Of a stretch of 64,000 nucleotides of DNA, positions 12,092-24,524 are shown in pieces. The notes under the pieces are model-generated. The model was not told the origin of the DNA and made no database searches. It saw nothing but the letters and a program-made list of their open reading frames with translations. Source of the DNA: Gautieria morchelliformis (taxonomy: Eukaryota; Basidiomycota; Agaricomycetes; Gomphales; Gomphaceae); the NCBI GenBank assembly GCA_015179125.1, contig WHVA01000071.1, forward strand, positions 1-64,000, written 5' to 3'. Made by a program: the position numbers and the translations under genes. The stretch's first letter is position 1; every line of letters begins with the position of its first letter.

Positions 12092-12711
12092 CGCGAACTA
12101 CGCTTTGCCAACCTCCAGTGAGACGGGAGCAAGGCACGGTCAAGGTCACGTGATCTCAAACATTTCATCTCGAGACTTCCTTACGGATAAGTAGATGAGT
12201 TAAAATGAGAAACCAATCGATATATTTCGTAACATTGCACAATAATCCTCAACGTGCGCGGCACCAATGACATCCACATCGTGACAATAACCATCAAATT
12301 GCAAACACAACCGTGAACAGGGAAAACAGGCTGTGCTGAGTAAATACCGCACTAGAAATCGATCTAGAGGCAAAAAGAGCATGGAATGTGAAGCTGTTAA
12401 GTTATCATATATGTAAAAGGATAAAAATGAAATCATGACCATACAAATACGTCGCATTAAACGGACGTAGTCTCAAATGAACGTAAGGGGTACAGTGAGG
12501 GTACAATGGAGGCGGTCCATCGGGAAGATACCACATGGGACGGTGAACAGCGAAAAGCAGCATGACTCGAAGGCGAAGTGCGATGAAAAAAGGAGGCGGG
12601 GAGAGGGAAGGGACCAAAAAGTCCAATCAGGGTACCCGGAAGATGCTAGAGCGTGCAAGTGAGTATATTCCATGCACACTCTATCGACACTACGAAATGC
12701 ACCTTCAAATT
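12092..12711. other. Intergenic, nothing recognised
   Basis: Contains the 5' flank of the kinase gene and the 3' flank of the next minus-strand gene. No motif-bearing frame was seen. Confidence 0.45.
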
Positions 12712-14223
12712 TCACACCTTCAGGAAAGTACTCTTCATGCTGTCAGCTCCCTCCTTTGCGCCCCCGAATATGCGAGTTAGTGGGGAAGCGAAAGGGCTCC
12801 ACGGGCGCGCGGGTGCTGGGGCGTGCCCAGTGCTGGGATGATTCCACTGCCGCATTTCAACGTCAGACGGACGTCCTGACATGCCAGTGGGATGCGACTG
12901 GGATTGGCTGGGGTAAGTAGCTGAAGAGAAGGCCTCGGCATCTGATGGACGCGATGCAGGTAAAGACGGCTTAATGGACTGGGGTTTAAGAAATGCAGAT
13001 CCAGCGGAGCGGACGGATGGAGGGTTGTGAGTGCTTTCATCGTAGGCAGGATACTTTGGTTGGCGATCCCTGCGATACCGACGGCGGATGAGATGCAATA
13101 CCACACCGAACACAAGAGCCAATAGAAGAGCGCCGAACGCAATGGCCAGAGCGAGAGTCAGAGTGTTGGACGTGCTGGTAGAGGGAGGAAAGAGAGGTTT
13201 GATTGAGTTTATGGGTGGGACGCATGCGTGAGATTGAAGAACTTACGAGCGTGAAGAGGTTCGTATTGAGCTCCCGGAAACGGATGGTGAGGAGCTGCTG
13301 GCTGCGGTGCTGATGGAGGAAATCCGATGTTAGAGTGCAGTCAGTCTATGATGGAAGAACCGGACGAACGTGGTCGGGATAATTGAGGGCGGTGGTATCG
13401 TAGACGAGAAGCCACTTGCCGTAGACGGGCTATAAGTGTCGGGAACAGTATTAATGAGAGACCGCGCCCTCGAAAGCAGACAGAGGCTCACGTCCCGGAT
13501 CCGGTTATTGTGACAAAATCGACATCTAACCAGCTCTGACTATTGTCGGTGTTGGTGAGCGTGATCGAGTGATTGCCAGATGGGAGCTGAGTAGAGAAAA
13601 GGAGCTGTCGGTAGCTCAGCGTGTCGGCATGCGCAGAGAGTGGTTGGACGAAGCTGTCGAAGCGAACAGAAAAGTTTCCCTAAGATTGCAAAGTTTCTGG
13701 TAAACCAACAGCCCCCTTGAGCCCGAAGTACAATACGTACGTGATCTGGGCCTTGGGAACCATAGATGTAGACCGCGACACCTGCCAAACAGGGGTCGGA
13801 CACCATGACACTGAATACACGCTCCCATTACTCACCAGCGAAAGTGAGACTGACATTGGCCCCAGACGTTCGCGTGGCGTGATAAGTGTTCTCAAAGTAG
13901 TGGCCCAGAGCAGAATCGTTGCTCGACGCGACACCCCATCCAGGCCCGTAGACCAATGTGGCATCCGTGTCGTCGATGGTGAAGTTCTGGGACATGTTCC
14001 ACCACCGGGAGGGGGTACGGGGAACGTCTAAGAAGCAAGGCCAACTGAGATGTAAATGAGCGTGAGATTAGATCGGCAGAATAATGGCAAGTGGTAGGGT
14101 AGAGTACGAAGGAATCGAGCAGACGCACGGACTAGTACGACTTTGGCTTGACCCTGCTTAGGCAAGCATAGCCAGAATCAACATCAGGCTGACAAACTGA
14201 TAGCAAGCGATCAACTGAATCAT
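12712..14223 (-). CDS. Single-pass membrane protein with jelly-roll ectodomain
   Basis: A common agaricomycete architecture: secreted beta-sandwich ectodomain, Ser/Thr-rich linker, one transmembrane helix and a disordered cytoplasmic tail. The ectodomain starts near 14,000 with NFTIDDTDATLVYGPGWGV and continues ALGHYFENTYHATRTSGANV. After a short intron it reads GVAVYIYGSQGPDH, and after a second FSVRFDSFVQPLSAHADTLS and NHSITLTNTDNSQSWLDVDF. A further exon reads GKWLLVYDTTALNYPDH. The membrane helix is at about 13,190-13,100 (TLALAIAFGALLLALVFGVV) followed by the basic stop-transfer IRRRYRRDRQPK. The tail ends with STFLKV and a TGA at 12,712-12,714. A hydrophobic leader beginning MIQLIACYQFVSLMLILA at 14,223 could be the signal peptide, but its link to the next exon is not resolved, so the start is tentative. 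Function unknown; a surface or sensor role is inference. Confidence 0.68.
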
Positions 14224-14777
14224 GATCGTGGGGGCTTACAAAAATATACGTCAACCACGTGAGGGCCGCATGTGGAGTGTTGACCGCGATCGGAAATTCC
14301 ACCATGACCCTAAGGCTATAAACAAGTGTTCTGATCTACTGGATTCACAGGATGCTCTGTTCCTTTGTGTCCAGCCCTGCTGGCATCAGACGAGTCGTTT
14401 CAGTGAGTTTGATCGTGCCGAGACGCTAGCTCACCGCTGAATTATCAGTGCCTATCACACGGCGGCTGCGCACGGGCAATACGAGGAGTTCGGGCGAAAC
14501 CTATGTTCAACCGTGAGCAGTTTTCAAGATCGATATGGCCGTTGGAATACAGATTATCTTAGACGGCCTTCGGTGTGTGCGGTCCATGCTGGTCTTCGAG
14601 CCAGATCAGTCGGCCCGGGTGCCGGTGCGTCACACCATCCCCGTGGAGGCGTTTTGCAGGCTACGTGGCGTAATACGTACATATGCAAAGTCAAGCCGTA
14701 CATTTATCTAGTCTACGTGCCACTCCGGGCGCACAGACCGCCCCCAGTATCAACAGCATCGTATGTCCAGACCAGAA
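14224..14777. other. Intergenic, nothing recognised
   Basis: Upstream flank of the membrane-protein gene and 3' flank of the hydantoinase fusion gene. No convincing coding frame on either strand. Confidence 0.4.
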
Positions 14778-17700
14778 TCAACCCGTTCTAGTCCCCCGCT
14801 GCGTGTATTCTTCTATCACCGAGGTCGGCTCCACGTAAGTCCCAACAGGATGATAGGGCACATCAAGCCTAATAAACGACCGTAAGCGGCGGGGATGAAG
14901 ATCAAGCGTGGGAGATCCTTCACCCAAAGGCTTGCGGTCCGCCATTTTTGAGTCCTTGATGCGTCGTCCACAGAGGCGTCCCGCTAGAGCTAGCACGAAA
15001 ACGCGAAGCTATGCATAACGATTAGTGCTCGTCATCATTAGAGCTGCGGACACAACTAACGCCGTAACGATACTCATGCGTGCCGAGGCTTGATCCGGAT
15101 TGAGCATCCAACACTGTTATAAGATCAGGTACAACCGCCAGCATCTGCTTTGGTGCGGGATCGTCTGCCAGAAGCTCTGCAGTAAGATTCTCGTTCTGGA
15201 ACGATATCAGAAGGCGACTTTGCGGATCGGGGGCTTGAGCCACATCCGACGCTTGTTCTGCTTCATCGGGAAGGAGAGGCGCCACTACGCGTGCATGCGT
15301 AAGGATCGGCAGGAGTCGTCATGGGGTGCACATACTAGTAACAGAGCCCCACTGTGCATACGTAGTGGAGGTCAAAGAAGGCACCACTGTTGTTCCACGC
15401 AGACTCACAGTAAACCCCGCTCTGACTTCGCGTCGTACATTGATTATTTTCCCCCTGAATAATATCTTTCCATTCTGAAGCTTCAGGATGGCCCCCGGGA
15501 TGCCTTGGATATCACTAGGTATGAAAACTAATCTAAGTCTCTGACCAAGAGCAACTTGAACATCATTGACGGACTTTATTTGCCTCTGGAGGGCAACTGC
15601 CCGACCGATACGCCACGCTTGGGAAACCGTCTTGGTGACGCCGTATTTGCGACAAATTCCAGCAGACAGTGGCGCCATGGAGACTCCAGCCTTGCTACCC
15701 AGATCAGTGCAAACTCCACGGAGTCTGTAAGAGAAGTTAGAAGATCCCGGCATACCCGTACCCTCACCCTCACGCACATTGTCTCCACCATGCGTTGGCT
15801 CGATGTCGAGGGTAATACCTGATAATAACAACTTAAAACCCAGCCAACGGCCGAATTGACACATCAGGCCTACGACAGAGTTTCCCACACCATCGGATAT
15901 TGCACAGGGCGTCAGGCTATCGGGGACGCCATACGCCGCGGGGAGGCTCTGGAAGTATCTACTTTTCAAAGAATTCTATCCCAATGTGAGGCATGACGGA
16001 CCTGCCACATGTTGCTATTCAAATATCACTGGTTGGAAAGTGAGCGCAATGATAGAACTAAAACGCACGGATAAGCTCTCCCCATGAGGTCACCATCGAA
16101 TACGGGAACATTAAGATGCTTGGCGGAAGCGAGAATCATAGGTTGTATTCCTGTGTGGTGGTGAAGATGTAAATTGCTAGCAGAAGTCTGGGAAGAAATA
16201 TCGCACCGTTTCCACCACCAATCTCATCTCTTCAAGATCATGGAACCTGGTTTGAATCGTTCATAGTACCGAACAGGACGATGACTCACGAGATGACAGC
16301 TGCAGGTGCCCCCAAGTGCATAAATCGAGATAAATTCCTGCAGGCTGTTGCGGTTTCATTACCCGCTTGAAGCCTTTCGTTGGAAACCGATGGAGAACTG
16401 ACGTTGATGGTTTCTAAATATGTGATCATAAGCTTATTACATGTACGCACCCCATGAAAAATCCACGAAGAATCTGCATGATATATGTAAGGTGTGGTCA
16501 CGTTCATTGTTCAAAAACCTACAGTAGCGTCGTCCGGTAAACTATCATGCGAGATAACACGGATATTCCCTCCGTCGCGAAGAATTTGACGAGCCCTTAA
16601 TGGTGTTGGGATGCACACCCTCAGCTGTAAGTGGTCTGAACAAGGCTCACATAATATAGGAGGGATATGGGCTGCCCCCGCCGCCTGTCCCCAGGATACC
16701 GCAACCATCGGCAATCCATTCTGGAATATATAGGGGAAAAACAACATCTCGATGTGAGATCGGTCACAAAGATCAAAAGAGGTACTTACCTAAATCCAGT
16801 TCGCTAAGCATCCATTCTTCATTTGCATTTATGTAAGGTCGGTAGTCTTCTACGTCGATCCTGCCGATAGGGTCTCTCTTCGGCTCTGCTTTCGTACTCT
16901 CATCTTCATCTGAATACTCCCCAGGTATATCAAGTGTACTTGAGCCTATCATCGAAGCGGGGTCAAGCTAATGGGCGCGTCAGCCTTCAATAGAGCCATA
17001 ACACTACGTATACAAACTTCTCCAACGGCTTTGACGATGAGTCTAGTTGCCTTGTTAGTAACATACTATTCACACGGTGTTAGTTAGTCAGTAGCACTCA
17101 GGAAGTATAGGTGATGCAACGAGCAACTGTTATTGACTCACTTGAACAGGCAAATTGTCCACCTCCACGACCCTGACTGTGTCTGGTTTAGCCCCAGCTC
17201 GCACGGCGCGTTCCATGGCCTCAGTTTTGCACCGCTCCAGTACCGTCGACAGGTCCAGGTCTTTCAGAATTTCAATGGTGTCTAGTAGCCATCTTAATAT
17301 CTCATAACTTGTCCCGGCTGGAACAGAGAACTCAAACTCGCCTACGTCCCCTGCGACATTTGCGACGCAAGCCCCCACAGCGTTGGCGCAAGAAAAAAAA
17401 GGAGGTCGGATCAATTCTAGCATTGTCTGCGTCCAGCATAGCCCAATGGTTTCCGAATTAGACAATGCTTACCACCCACGCCACTCAGCTCCGATGGTGC
17501 AATAACGCACCCTCCACCAACCAACAGAACTGTAGCAGGCTCCGGGGATGTTTTCATACCTGCGTAACTGAAGATATGGGAACCGTGAGCATCGACGTGA
17601 AAACAGTGCCCACGATCGATAACGTCTTCCAAAAGCTTCTTAATCGTTACTTTCGCCCCTTCAATAACCCCCTGCTCTATTGCACCGTTCGTGACTTTGC

Positions 17701-19619
17701 CAGGGTCTCCAATAGGGAGAGATGGGTCCCCTGCGACCACGACATCAGTCGCTGTGAGCGTTGATCCTCCAAAAACAAGGCCGTCTGTCAGTAACTGATA
17801 ACCAGTAGAGCTTTAAGGAGCGGCGAGGTCAATCAAATCCATGACAGATTGAAAACAGGTACCCACTCAGGGCCAACAGTGACTGTTGGCGATTGATCCC
17901 CTTCCACGTTTTTGACGCGGACACGGGAACCTCCGCCGAGTCCGATAGAGAATACGTCAGGCATGGAAAAACTAGGAAGCGTTTTGAGCGTTTGTGATAC
18001 GAGAAGAAAGTCGGTAAATACTTTGTTCGCACCCCTCCGACTTTAATGAACGCAGCAGCCTGTCGCGGAAATCCGCTGGGAAGCAGCTGTACCACAACAT
18101 CTGAGATACTGTGTCTACTCAGTGGTTCAAAATGCTGAACTCACAACGCCAACATCTGTGGTCGTCCCACCAACCTGCTCACTTCAATTGTAAATCCCGC
18201 CTCGCAAATTCACACTCACATCAACAACAATGATGTTGCTTCCACCACTGTTTTTCACCATACTGGTGTCTGTTACTCCCACCCCGGCGAGAAAGCTGGC
18301 TCCGCGCATAGAATTTGTGGCTCCAGAAGAAAAGGTACGAATAGGAAGGCGAGCGGCAGCTCTATGGAAACCGCCCAATGTTGATCGGCGGTTGCTATGA
18401 AAGGAACGGTACTTTCACTCACTCGGAAGATGTCAGAGTTCCATCATTCTGTGTCAAGAAGAGGGGGCAAGTCAGGCCAAGGCGACGCATGGCGCGCTGG
18501 AAACCAGAAATGGTACGCCGAGCGAAGGCTAGAATGGACGCGTTAAGGATCGAAGCATTCTCCCGTTCCAATAGGCCAGCTGGTCCCACTATGAAAGCCG
18601 GGATTTAATCCGCGATTACATGAATCTACCACCATCATCGTACCTTCACGTGAACACACAATATCCACCGATGGGCCGAGTACCTTGGACATGATGCCTC
18701 TGGCACGTTCTTCTTGGCTAGACCCCTGGGTATGACAAAAGCCGTGATTAAAAGGAGAAAGAAGGGGACAAGATCAATGCGTTTTACATCGTTTTTGTCT
18801 AGAGGGGAATATATTCCGATAATGGTGACAGCCTTTAGTCCTTTCTGCTGGATTTCGATGCTCTCATGAACGAGTTCTTTTTCGTCGATCTGGAAGCAAC
18901 TCTTCCAAACGGGATGTTTCCCGAGTTCACATGATGGCCTACCTCGTTGATCAAACTTCCATCAATTTGTAGTCCACCTTTGACTATTGCCACATGGCCC
19001 TCCATGACAGAACGCAACGATAATGGAAAATCCAAGAACGGAGGGCACTCCTAATCAATATACACGTATGGATGGTGAGTTAGAAGGCCATTCATATATC
19101 GCCCTTACCGCTGTGTAGGGTGCCCCCAGCCTAATTACGGCCACCTTGGATAGTCGACGCGAGTCAGCCTCGACGACTGCATCTAAATATTTTCAGCATA
19201 TTCATAATGTGTGCCTGATCAATCAGAAAAGCAATTTACTCATAAAATGCGTCGCTATTAGGCCGCAAAGTTCGTGAGCTTATATTGATATCACAAATTA
19301 TCTCTTACTTCCGATCATAAGACTGGCGATCTTGTCTGGCGGTATGAGAGATTCTCTAAGGACCGCACCAACGGCCGCTTCAATTCCAAGGCTGATGTTT
19401 GGTGTGGTCGGATGTTTGTATGAAGCCAGAACACCACGGTTAGGTTGTGACGCATCTTCTGGGTCGGCACACAGGAGAACGGAATCCGTGTTCGTTCCTG
19501 ACAATGCAAACCGGACAGTGTTTTAATTTTTTAGACTCCCGCAGAGTCGATAGGCTCTCACCTCCGACGTCCACACCAATACGATAGGTTTTGTTTGAGA
19601 TCGCGCCCATAGCTAACAT
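14778..19619 (-). CDS. Hydantoinase/oxoprolinase-DUF917 fusion enzyme
   Basis: A large, intron-rich gene joining an ATP-dependent hydantoinase A-type half to a DUF917 half. Family members hydrolyse cyclic amides such as hydantoins or 5-oxoproline, or act on thiohydantoins. N-terminal half: YRIGVDVGG, an intron, then TNTDSVLLCADPEDASQPN (19,504 down), LIPPDKIASLMIG, DFPLSLRSVMEGHVAIVKGG (19,035), RTFSSGATNSMRGASFLAG (18,330), the beta motif NIIVVDV, VVVAGDPSLPIGDPGKVTNG (17,740), PATVLLVGGGCVIAPSELSG and NVAGDVGEFEFSVPAGTSYE. DUF917 half: EEWMLSELDL (16,800), RQILRDGGNIRVIS (16,600), LASAKHLNVPVFDGDLMGRA (16,100), LTPCAISDGVGNSVV, CRKYGVTKTVSQAWRIGRAV, ITVLDAQSGSSLGTHEYRYG (15,140) and SFIRLDVPYHPVGTYVEPTS before a TGA at 14,778-14,780. 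The start could be 19,619 or the ATG nine bases downstream at 19,610. More than ten short introns are implied. Motifs run to the end of both halves, so the gene looks intact. Confidence 0.82.
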
Positions 19620-20394
19620 GGAGATCCCAGAGATATGGAAGTAAGGCAAGTAGAACCCGTAGTGGATGGGATCTTGCGTTGGGGTGGTGTGAAATTTTCA
19701 AGCCGACCTTATCGATCGTCACTGAGTCAGCTCAGGGTAGCCTGATCGTGGGGTGGTCGTCAGCTCCAAGTTTCCGGGTTGGCATATATAAGATGTAGGA
19801 AGTAACGTGTGAGTCGATATCGAAGCTATTACTTGCATGAACGTCACCTGGACACTTGGCACCAGGAAATACTATTGCGGTAACACTTTTTTCGCCAACT
19901 GATCTGATACGCCCAACGACCGCAACCGACGCGAAGCTTCGAAAGACAAGACCCCATAATTTCAAAACATCTGATTCCAATCTTGGCACATACCAGATAG
20001 ATAGTGGTAAATTCTGACAGTACTTTTGAGTACATCCTGCATATTAGACTAGACCTTATAGGAGACCTTTCTTTTTCTTTTTGAATTCATGGAAAGCTAG
20101 AGACACCTGAAATTGATGTACTGCAACGAATGTTGGGACCGCAGCATATACTGGTTATTACCTTTTACCATACCATACTTTAAGTAACGCCCGAATCCTA
20201 TTCGGGACCAGTCATGTGATCGAAATTGATTCTCTCTCTCTCTGATCGAAATACCGCAAAGCAAAGGCACTAACAATGATGATTGGTGTTGGTACCCCAC
20301 AATTGGCATGATAACTTGTCGCGAACCACGTCTATGTACATATTTAAGTCCTTGAGAATGCCTGCAATCGTTCCTAGGCTTTGGAGCGCCCACC
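19620..20394. promoter_or_regulatory. Shared divergent promoter region
   Basis: About 775 bp separates the head-to-head starts of the hydantoinase fusion (-) and the MFS permease (+). It contains a short (TC)n run near 20,231. I could not pick out a specific transcription-factor site with confidence. Co-regulation is inferred from the layout only. Confidence 0.4.
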
Positions 20395-23180
20395 ATGGAT
20401 CCCATCGAGCACAAAACAAGCATGGAGAAGAACGAGAAGCATGAACATTATGGCGTACATGTTGAGCAGGCAGAGGTTGACGAAGGAGCACGTTTCAATT
20501 TGGGACGTGACTTGGATCCGACAGAGGCCTTGCGTGTTCGCAAGAAGATCGACAGGCATATCCTTCCCATGATGTGTGGTAAGTTTAGTTCGGCAGCTTC
20601 AACTATTTGATACTTGATTTATATTATATCCAGTGCTTTACTGGTAGGTTGGATAGCATTTACTACCCAGTAGACCATTGATTTGGGAAAGGGTCCAATT
20701 TATAGACAAGACAACCTTGGGTAGTTCCGCAATCCGTACGTCCCGTCTCAATGGATTTCCTAAGGTAGTCTGACGCATTGTATAGTGGGCATCAGGCAAG
20801 ACATGGCATTCTCGCTGCGATGATACCGTTGATAAGTTGTCTCACCAGGGCTGACACGCACCTGAATGCAAACGAGTCCGTTATTTCGTTCTTTTGACAT
20901 TATGGTGATCTTAATTGCATACTATGTGTGACAGATAGTACGTGCCGTCTCACACCAACCATTGTTGCGCATACTAAAGCATCATCTCATAAGTAATTGG
21001 CTCAGCACAATATTCTACATCAGCTACCTCTTGTTTGAATACCCGTTGGTATACCGGATGCTCCACGCAGCCATTCTTATTGACTCTACACAGACAGAAT
21101 ATGGCGCTTCAACGTTTCCCAGTGGGGAAATGGTTGTCTCTCAATATTTTTGTCTGGTCGGTCGCTCTCAGTACCCATGCCGCGTGCACGAGTTTTGGAG
21201 GCTTATTCGCTGGTATTACGACCCGCGATTCTGATGTGGCTCGCATGTTGACCGCACGTTGATAGTACGTTTTATAATGGGGTTGTGCGAAGGGAGCATA
21301 ACAGCTGGATTCATGATTGTAACGTCCATGTTTTACACTCGGACGGAACAAAGCCAGCGTGTCGGGTATTGGTGTGAGTCGTTATTCCCTTCATCCAGCG
21401 TTGACTGAACTCTGGTGGCAGTTCTGATGAACGGAACAGGTTGGTCTGGCTCAGCGATCCCTCTCTTTGTATTCTCACGTCCGGTTCTAGCCCAAATAAT
21501 ATCTGGATTTCTGAGCTTTGGGGTCCTGCACATCACCAAGAGTACCCTCCACCCTTGGCAATGGTGAAATTAACGTTCCCGGGCTTGAAGATCATTTTAA
21601 CGAAGGAACCGTTGAACAGGTTGATGATCATCGCCGGCCTCATGACATTGATTCTTGCCGTTTGTTTCTGGTATTAAGCTATTACGCTTCGTTGAACTGC
21701 TGCGAGACGTTTGACCCTAGAATGTAGGGTATTCTTTCCCGACTCACCCACGACTGCCTGGTTCTTAACACCCGAAGAGCGGAGCATTGCTGTCGAGAGG
21801 ATCAAGGTACTCGTCATGTTTTGGCGCCCTTGCATTGGCTATATCGCTCGTCCCAGGTTAATCAAACCGGCATTGGAAATAAGCAGTTCAAGATGGAACA
21901 GCATGTCATCTATTACGCTGATTACGGGTTGTTTCTGATTTGCCTGCAGGGTCATTGAGGCCCTCAAAGAGCCCAAAACGTGGCTTTTTGCGTTGTTGTA
22001 AGTGTTCCATTTGGATGACAATGCTCATCGTCTCATAAACCTGTATCTCAGTTCCTGTCTGGAGTAAGTCAGACAGTTATACTTCGGTGCCCATGCAATT
22101 GATAACCTGTCATTGGGCAGCAATATACCAAATTCGGTTGGTGATCACTAGCTGTAGATCGCTAGAACTTGTACTTATAAATCTTGCAGCTCACTAACCA
22201 AAAGCAAATCATTGTGAATAGCTTCGGCTTCACTACTCTGCAGACCACTCTTCTTGGTGAGACTTGCATGATCAGCTAGATAAACATTACATTGACCGTC
22301 TCTCTTACGTAGGTTGTGTTGATGGCACGATCGAAAGTAAGTTCGGCGTAAATGCGATGCTCCCGCATTTTGACACTGCAGTTTGTCAGTCGTTACCATC
22401 TGGACCGGTGTAACTCTCGCGGCCCGTTATAAGGACGCCAGAGCTTGGGTGTCCATAATCTATTTCGTTCCCAACATACTGGGTAGCATACTCGTGAACA
22501 CCCTGCCATGGAGTGATAAAGTCGGGTTGCTATTTAGTTGTTGGATTACTAGCGTGGGTAAGTCAATTGACTATGAATCTCTTGAGAGAAACCCGGTGAA
22601 CAAGGGTGATATGGCAGGCACAACCGGTTTTGTGCTGAGTCTGGGCTGGGTTACCGCGGTGACAGCTGGACACACAAAACGTATCACGATGAACGCCATC
22701 ATGTTGTCTGCGTACTGCATTGGCAACATCGTCGGACCACAAAGTGCGTACCGTCTGGCTCCTGGTGATGAGCACCGTCTGAAGACATAGTCCTCAGTGT
22801 GGCAAGCCAAGTATGCGCCGCGAAACCGTGTACCATGGGGCATAATAGCCGTATGCTACTTCATATGCCCATTCCTCATTTGGGTATGCTTCCTACTCAT
22901 TCTTTCGGTCACCGTCTGATGTTACGGTCGCATCCCCACCCCTAGTGGATCCGTATCATCTTGTCTAACGAGAACAAGCGAAGAGACACAGAAGCGGAAT
23001 CCCGGTCAACGGACATTGACGATGTTTATATTGAAGAAATCCTAGACGACGGCACGAAAGTAGAACGAAAGGTTGAGAAAGTAAGTAGGCTTGCCTCATC
23101 AGACCATGATTAACCACTTGTCGTAGGCATTCCTCGATCTCACTGATGTGCAAAACAAAGACTTCCGATATGTTCTTTGA
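20395..23180 (+). CDS. MFS permease, allantoate/DAL5-like
   Basis: A major-facilitator transporter of the anion:cation symporter branch that includes yeast Dal5. The start at 20,395 gives MDPIEHKTSMEKNEKHEHYG and the family N-terminus RVRKKIDRHILPMMC, cut by a GTAAGT intron. Further exons read IDKTTLGSSAI, NWLSTIFYISYLLFEYP (21,000), NMALQRFPVGKWLSLNIFVW (21,100), then after an intron ending near 21,263 VRFIMGLCEGSITAGFMIVT and SMFYTRTEQSQRVGYW. Next are AQIISGFLSFGVLHITKSTL, LMIIAGLMTLILAVCFWYF, FPDSPTTAWFLTPEERSIAV and KEPKTWLFALF. The cytoplasmic C-terminus reads STDIDDVYIEEILDDGTKVE and AFLDLTDVQNKDFRYVL with a TGA at 23,178-23,180. Exon junctions checked by eye keep frame with short introns, so it looks functional. 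Its substrate is likely an organic nitrogen compound such as a ureide, hydantoin or oxoproline; this is inference from the neighbour. Confidence 0.82.
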
Positions 23181-23445
23181 GTCACATCTGACGTTTCAAT
23201 GTATTACACGATATTCAATGATATGGCGCACTCTTTGATAATTTCACCGGAAAATCTTAGCTATGCAACATGTCATGGAGTCCGGGCATGTAGGCGAAAA
23301 TCATATACCAACCACGCACACTACTTAATAGATCAGGGAGAACTTGCAACAAGCCACGTCTATGGGCGGAGGGCTGTGGATCAAGCGCTACGACAGCCGA
23401 TAGGCCAGCCATCTTCGCCTGATTAGCACCGTGCTAATGATACCA
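23181..23445. other. Host/transposon boundary, no gene
   Basis: Short stretch between the permease stop codon and the first transposon-derived sequence. No coding signal seen. Confidence 0.4.
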
Positions 23446-24524
23446 TGCAGAGCATGCATCGCCCGGCTCCTCGACATGTTTTCACCTGTGAGGCCTGCAG
23501 GAGGACCTATGCTACACGCAAAGGCCTTAATATTCATGTCTTCAAAACACCTACATGTCGCACAGTGTTCCGAGCCCGGTTGCTTCGCTGGGCCCGTCAG
23601 GATGCCTCAGCACCCCTGAAGATATAGAGGAGGACCCACCTGTGGACTGGCAGATGGCTGAGGATGCCCCAGATGAAGAGGCGGGAGGTTACCGTAGTTA
23701 CCATCGCGCGCTCCAGGAAGAGAATACATCTGATGATGGGCTTCACACTCAAGACCATGAAGTGCATATCGAGGATGTACCTGAGGAGGATTTGGTCCAC
23801 GAGGAATTCCCAGGCCCCACAGGCCAGACGTTAGGAAGCGCCCCGTCATCATTTGAGAGGTTGCGTGAACAACAATGCAAGGGGCTACACTGGAGGCATA
23901 GAAAATTTTTCTGGTCTGAAAAACTGTTCAAAAAACTGTAAAGGTATTCCAAAAATTTTCAGTGTTTTTTATGTAAAAAACTTTAACAAAAATTTGTGTT
24001 TTGGTTAGAATTTGTTGAGCAAGAAAATTGTAAAAAAAATTTAAAAGTTTTTTGCAGGCTTTTTTATGTGTTTTTATATGTTTCTTTGTGAAAACACAAA
24101 GAAACACATAAAAAACATTGCAAAAAACTTTGGAATTTGTTACAATTTTCTTGCTCAACAAATTCTAACACAAACACAAAATTTTGTTAAAGTTTTTCTT
24201 ACATAAAAAACACTAATAAAATTTGGAATATCTTTACAGTTTTTTGAAAAGTTTTTCAGACCAGAAAACCTTTCTATGCCTGCAGTGCTATTAGGTGACT
24301 ATGGGCCATTTGCAGATCAAGCCGATTGGGAACTGGCGACCTGGTTGATTGACAGTGCTAGCCAAACTGAAATAGATAAGTTACTCAAGCTGGATGTGGT
24401 GAGTCTCACCGAGGATATTACGGCCTGGTTACTAGGGCTTGGTGCCATACCGTATACGGTTATGGCTGTATGTCGTACGGCCAACTTACGGTCGCCTCTG
24501 AACCATATCCGTACCGTATGCTGG
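23446..24524 (+). mobile_element. Plavaka-like (CACTA/CMC) transposase 5' fragment
   Basis: The N-terminal part of a Plavaka-type DNA transposase. A C2H2-like segment (FTCEACRRTYATRKGLNIHV) is followed by an acidic spacer (VDWQMAEDAPDEEAGGYRSY, HIEDVPEEDLVHEEFPGP) and, beyond a 400-bp insertion, by the segment DYGPFADQADWELATWLIDS with QTEIDKLLKLDVV, which resembles the family's PFxxxxDWELAxWL motif. The DDE catalytic region is absent: recognisable sequence stops near 24,440, shortly before an LTR begins at 24,525. The first C2H2 part and the acidic spacer lie in different frames, so the gene is broken as well as truncated. Assignment is by recalled family resemblance. Confidence 0.5.
23888..24287. 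repeat. 400-bp palindromic CACTG-type MITE, copy 1
   Basis: AT-rich foldback element. The left end CACTGGAGGCATAGAAAA and the right end (reverse complement CACTGCAGGCATAGAAAG) form the terminal inverted repeats, and the arms stay complementary to the centre (about 195 bp each). Flanking CTA at 23,885-23,887 and 24,288-24,290 forms a 3-bp target duplication, as expected for the CACTA/CMC superfamily. It has no coding capacity and interrupts the Plavaka-like transposase. Confidence 0.85.

Noticed and set aside
14513-14791. Plus-strand frame of 92 codons
   Set aside because: No motif, no splice context, and overlaps the 3' end of the hydantoinase fusion gene.
23888-24287. AT-rich palindrome as a replication origin or centromere piece
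   Set aside because: A second copy of identical length with the same ends and 3-bp flanks shows it is a transposable MITE.
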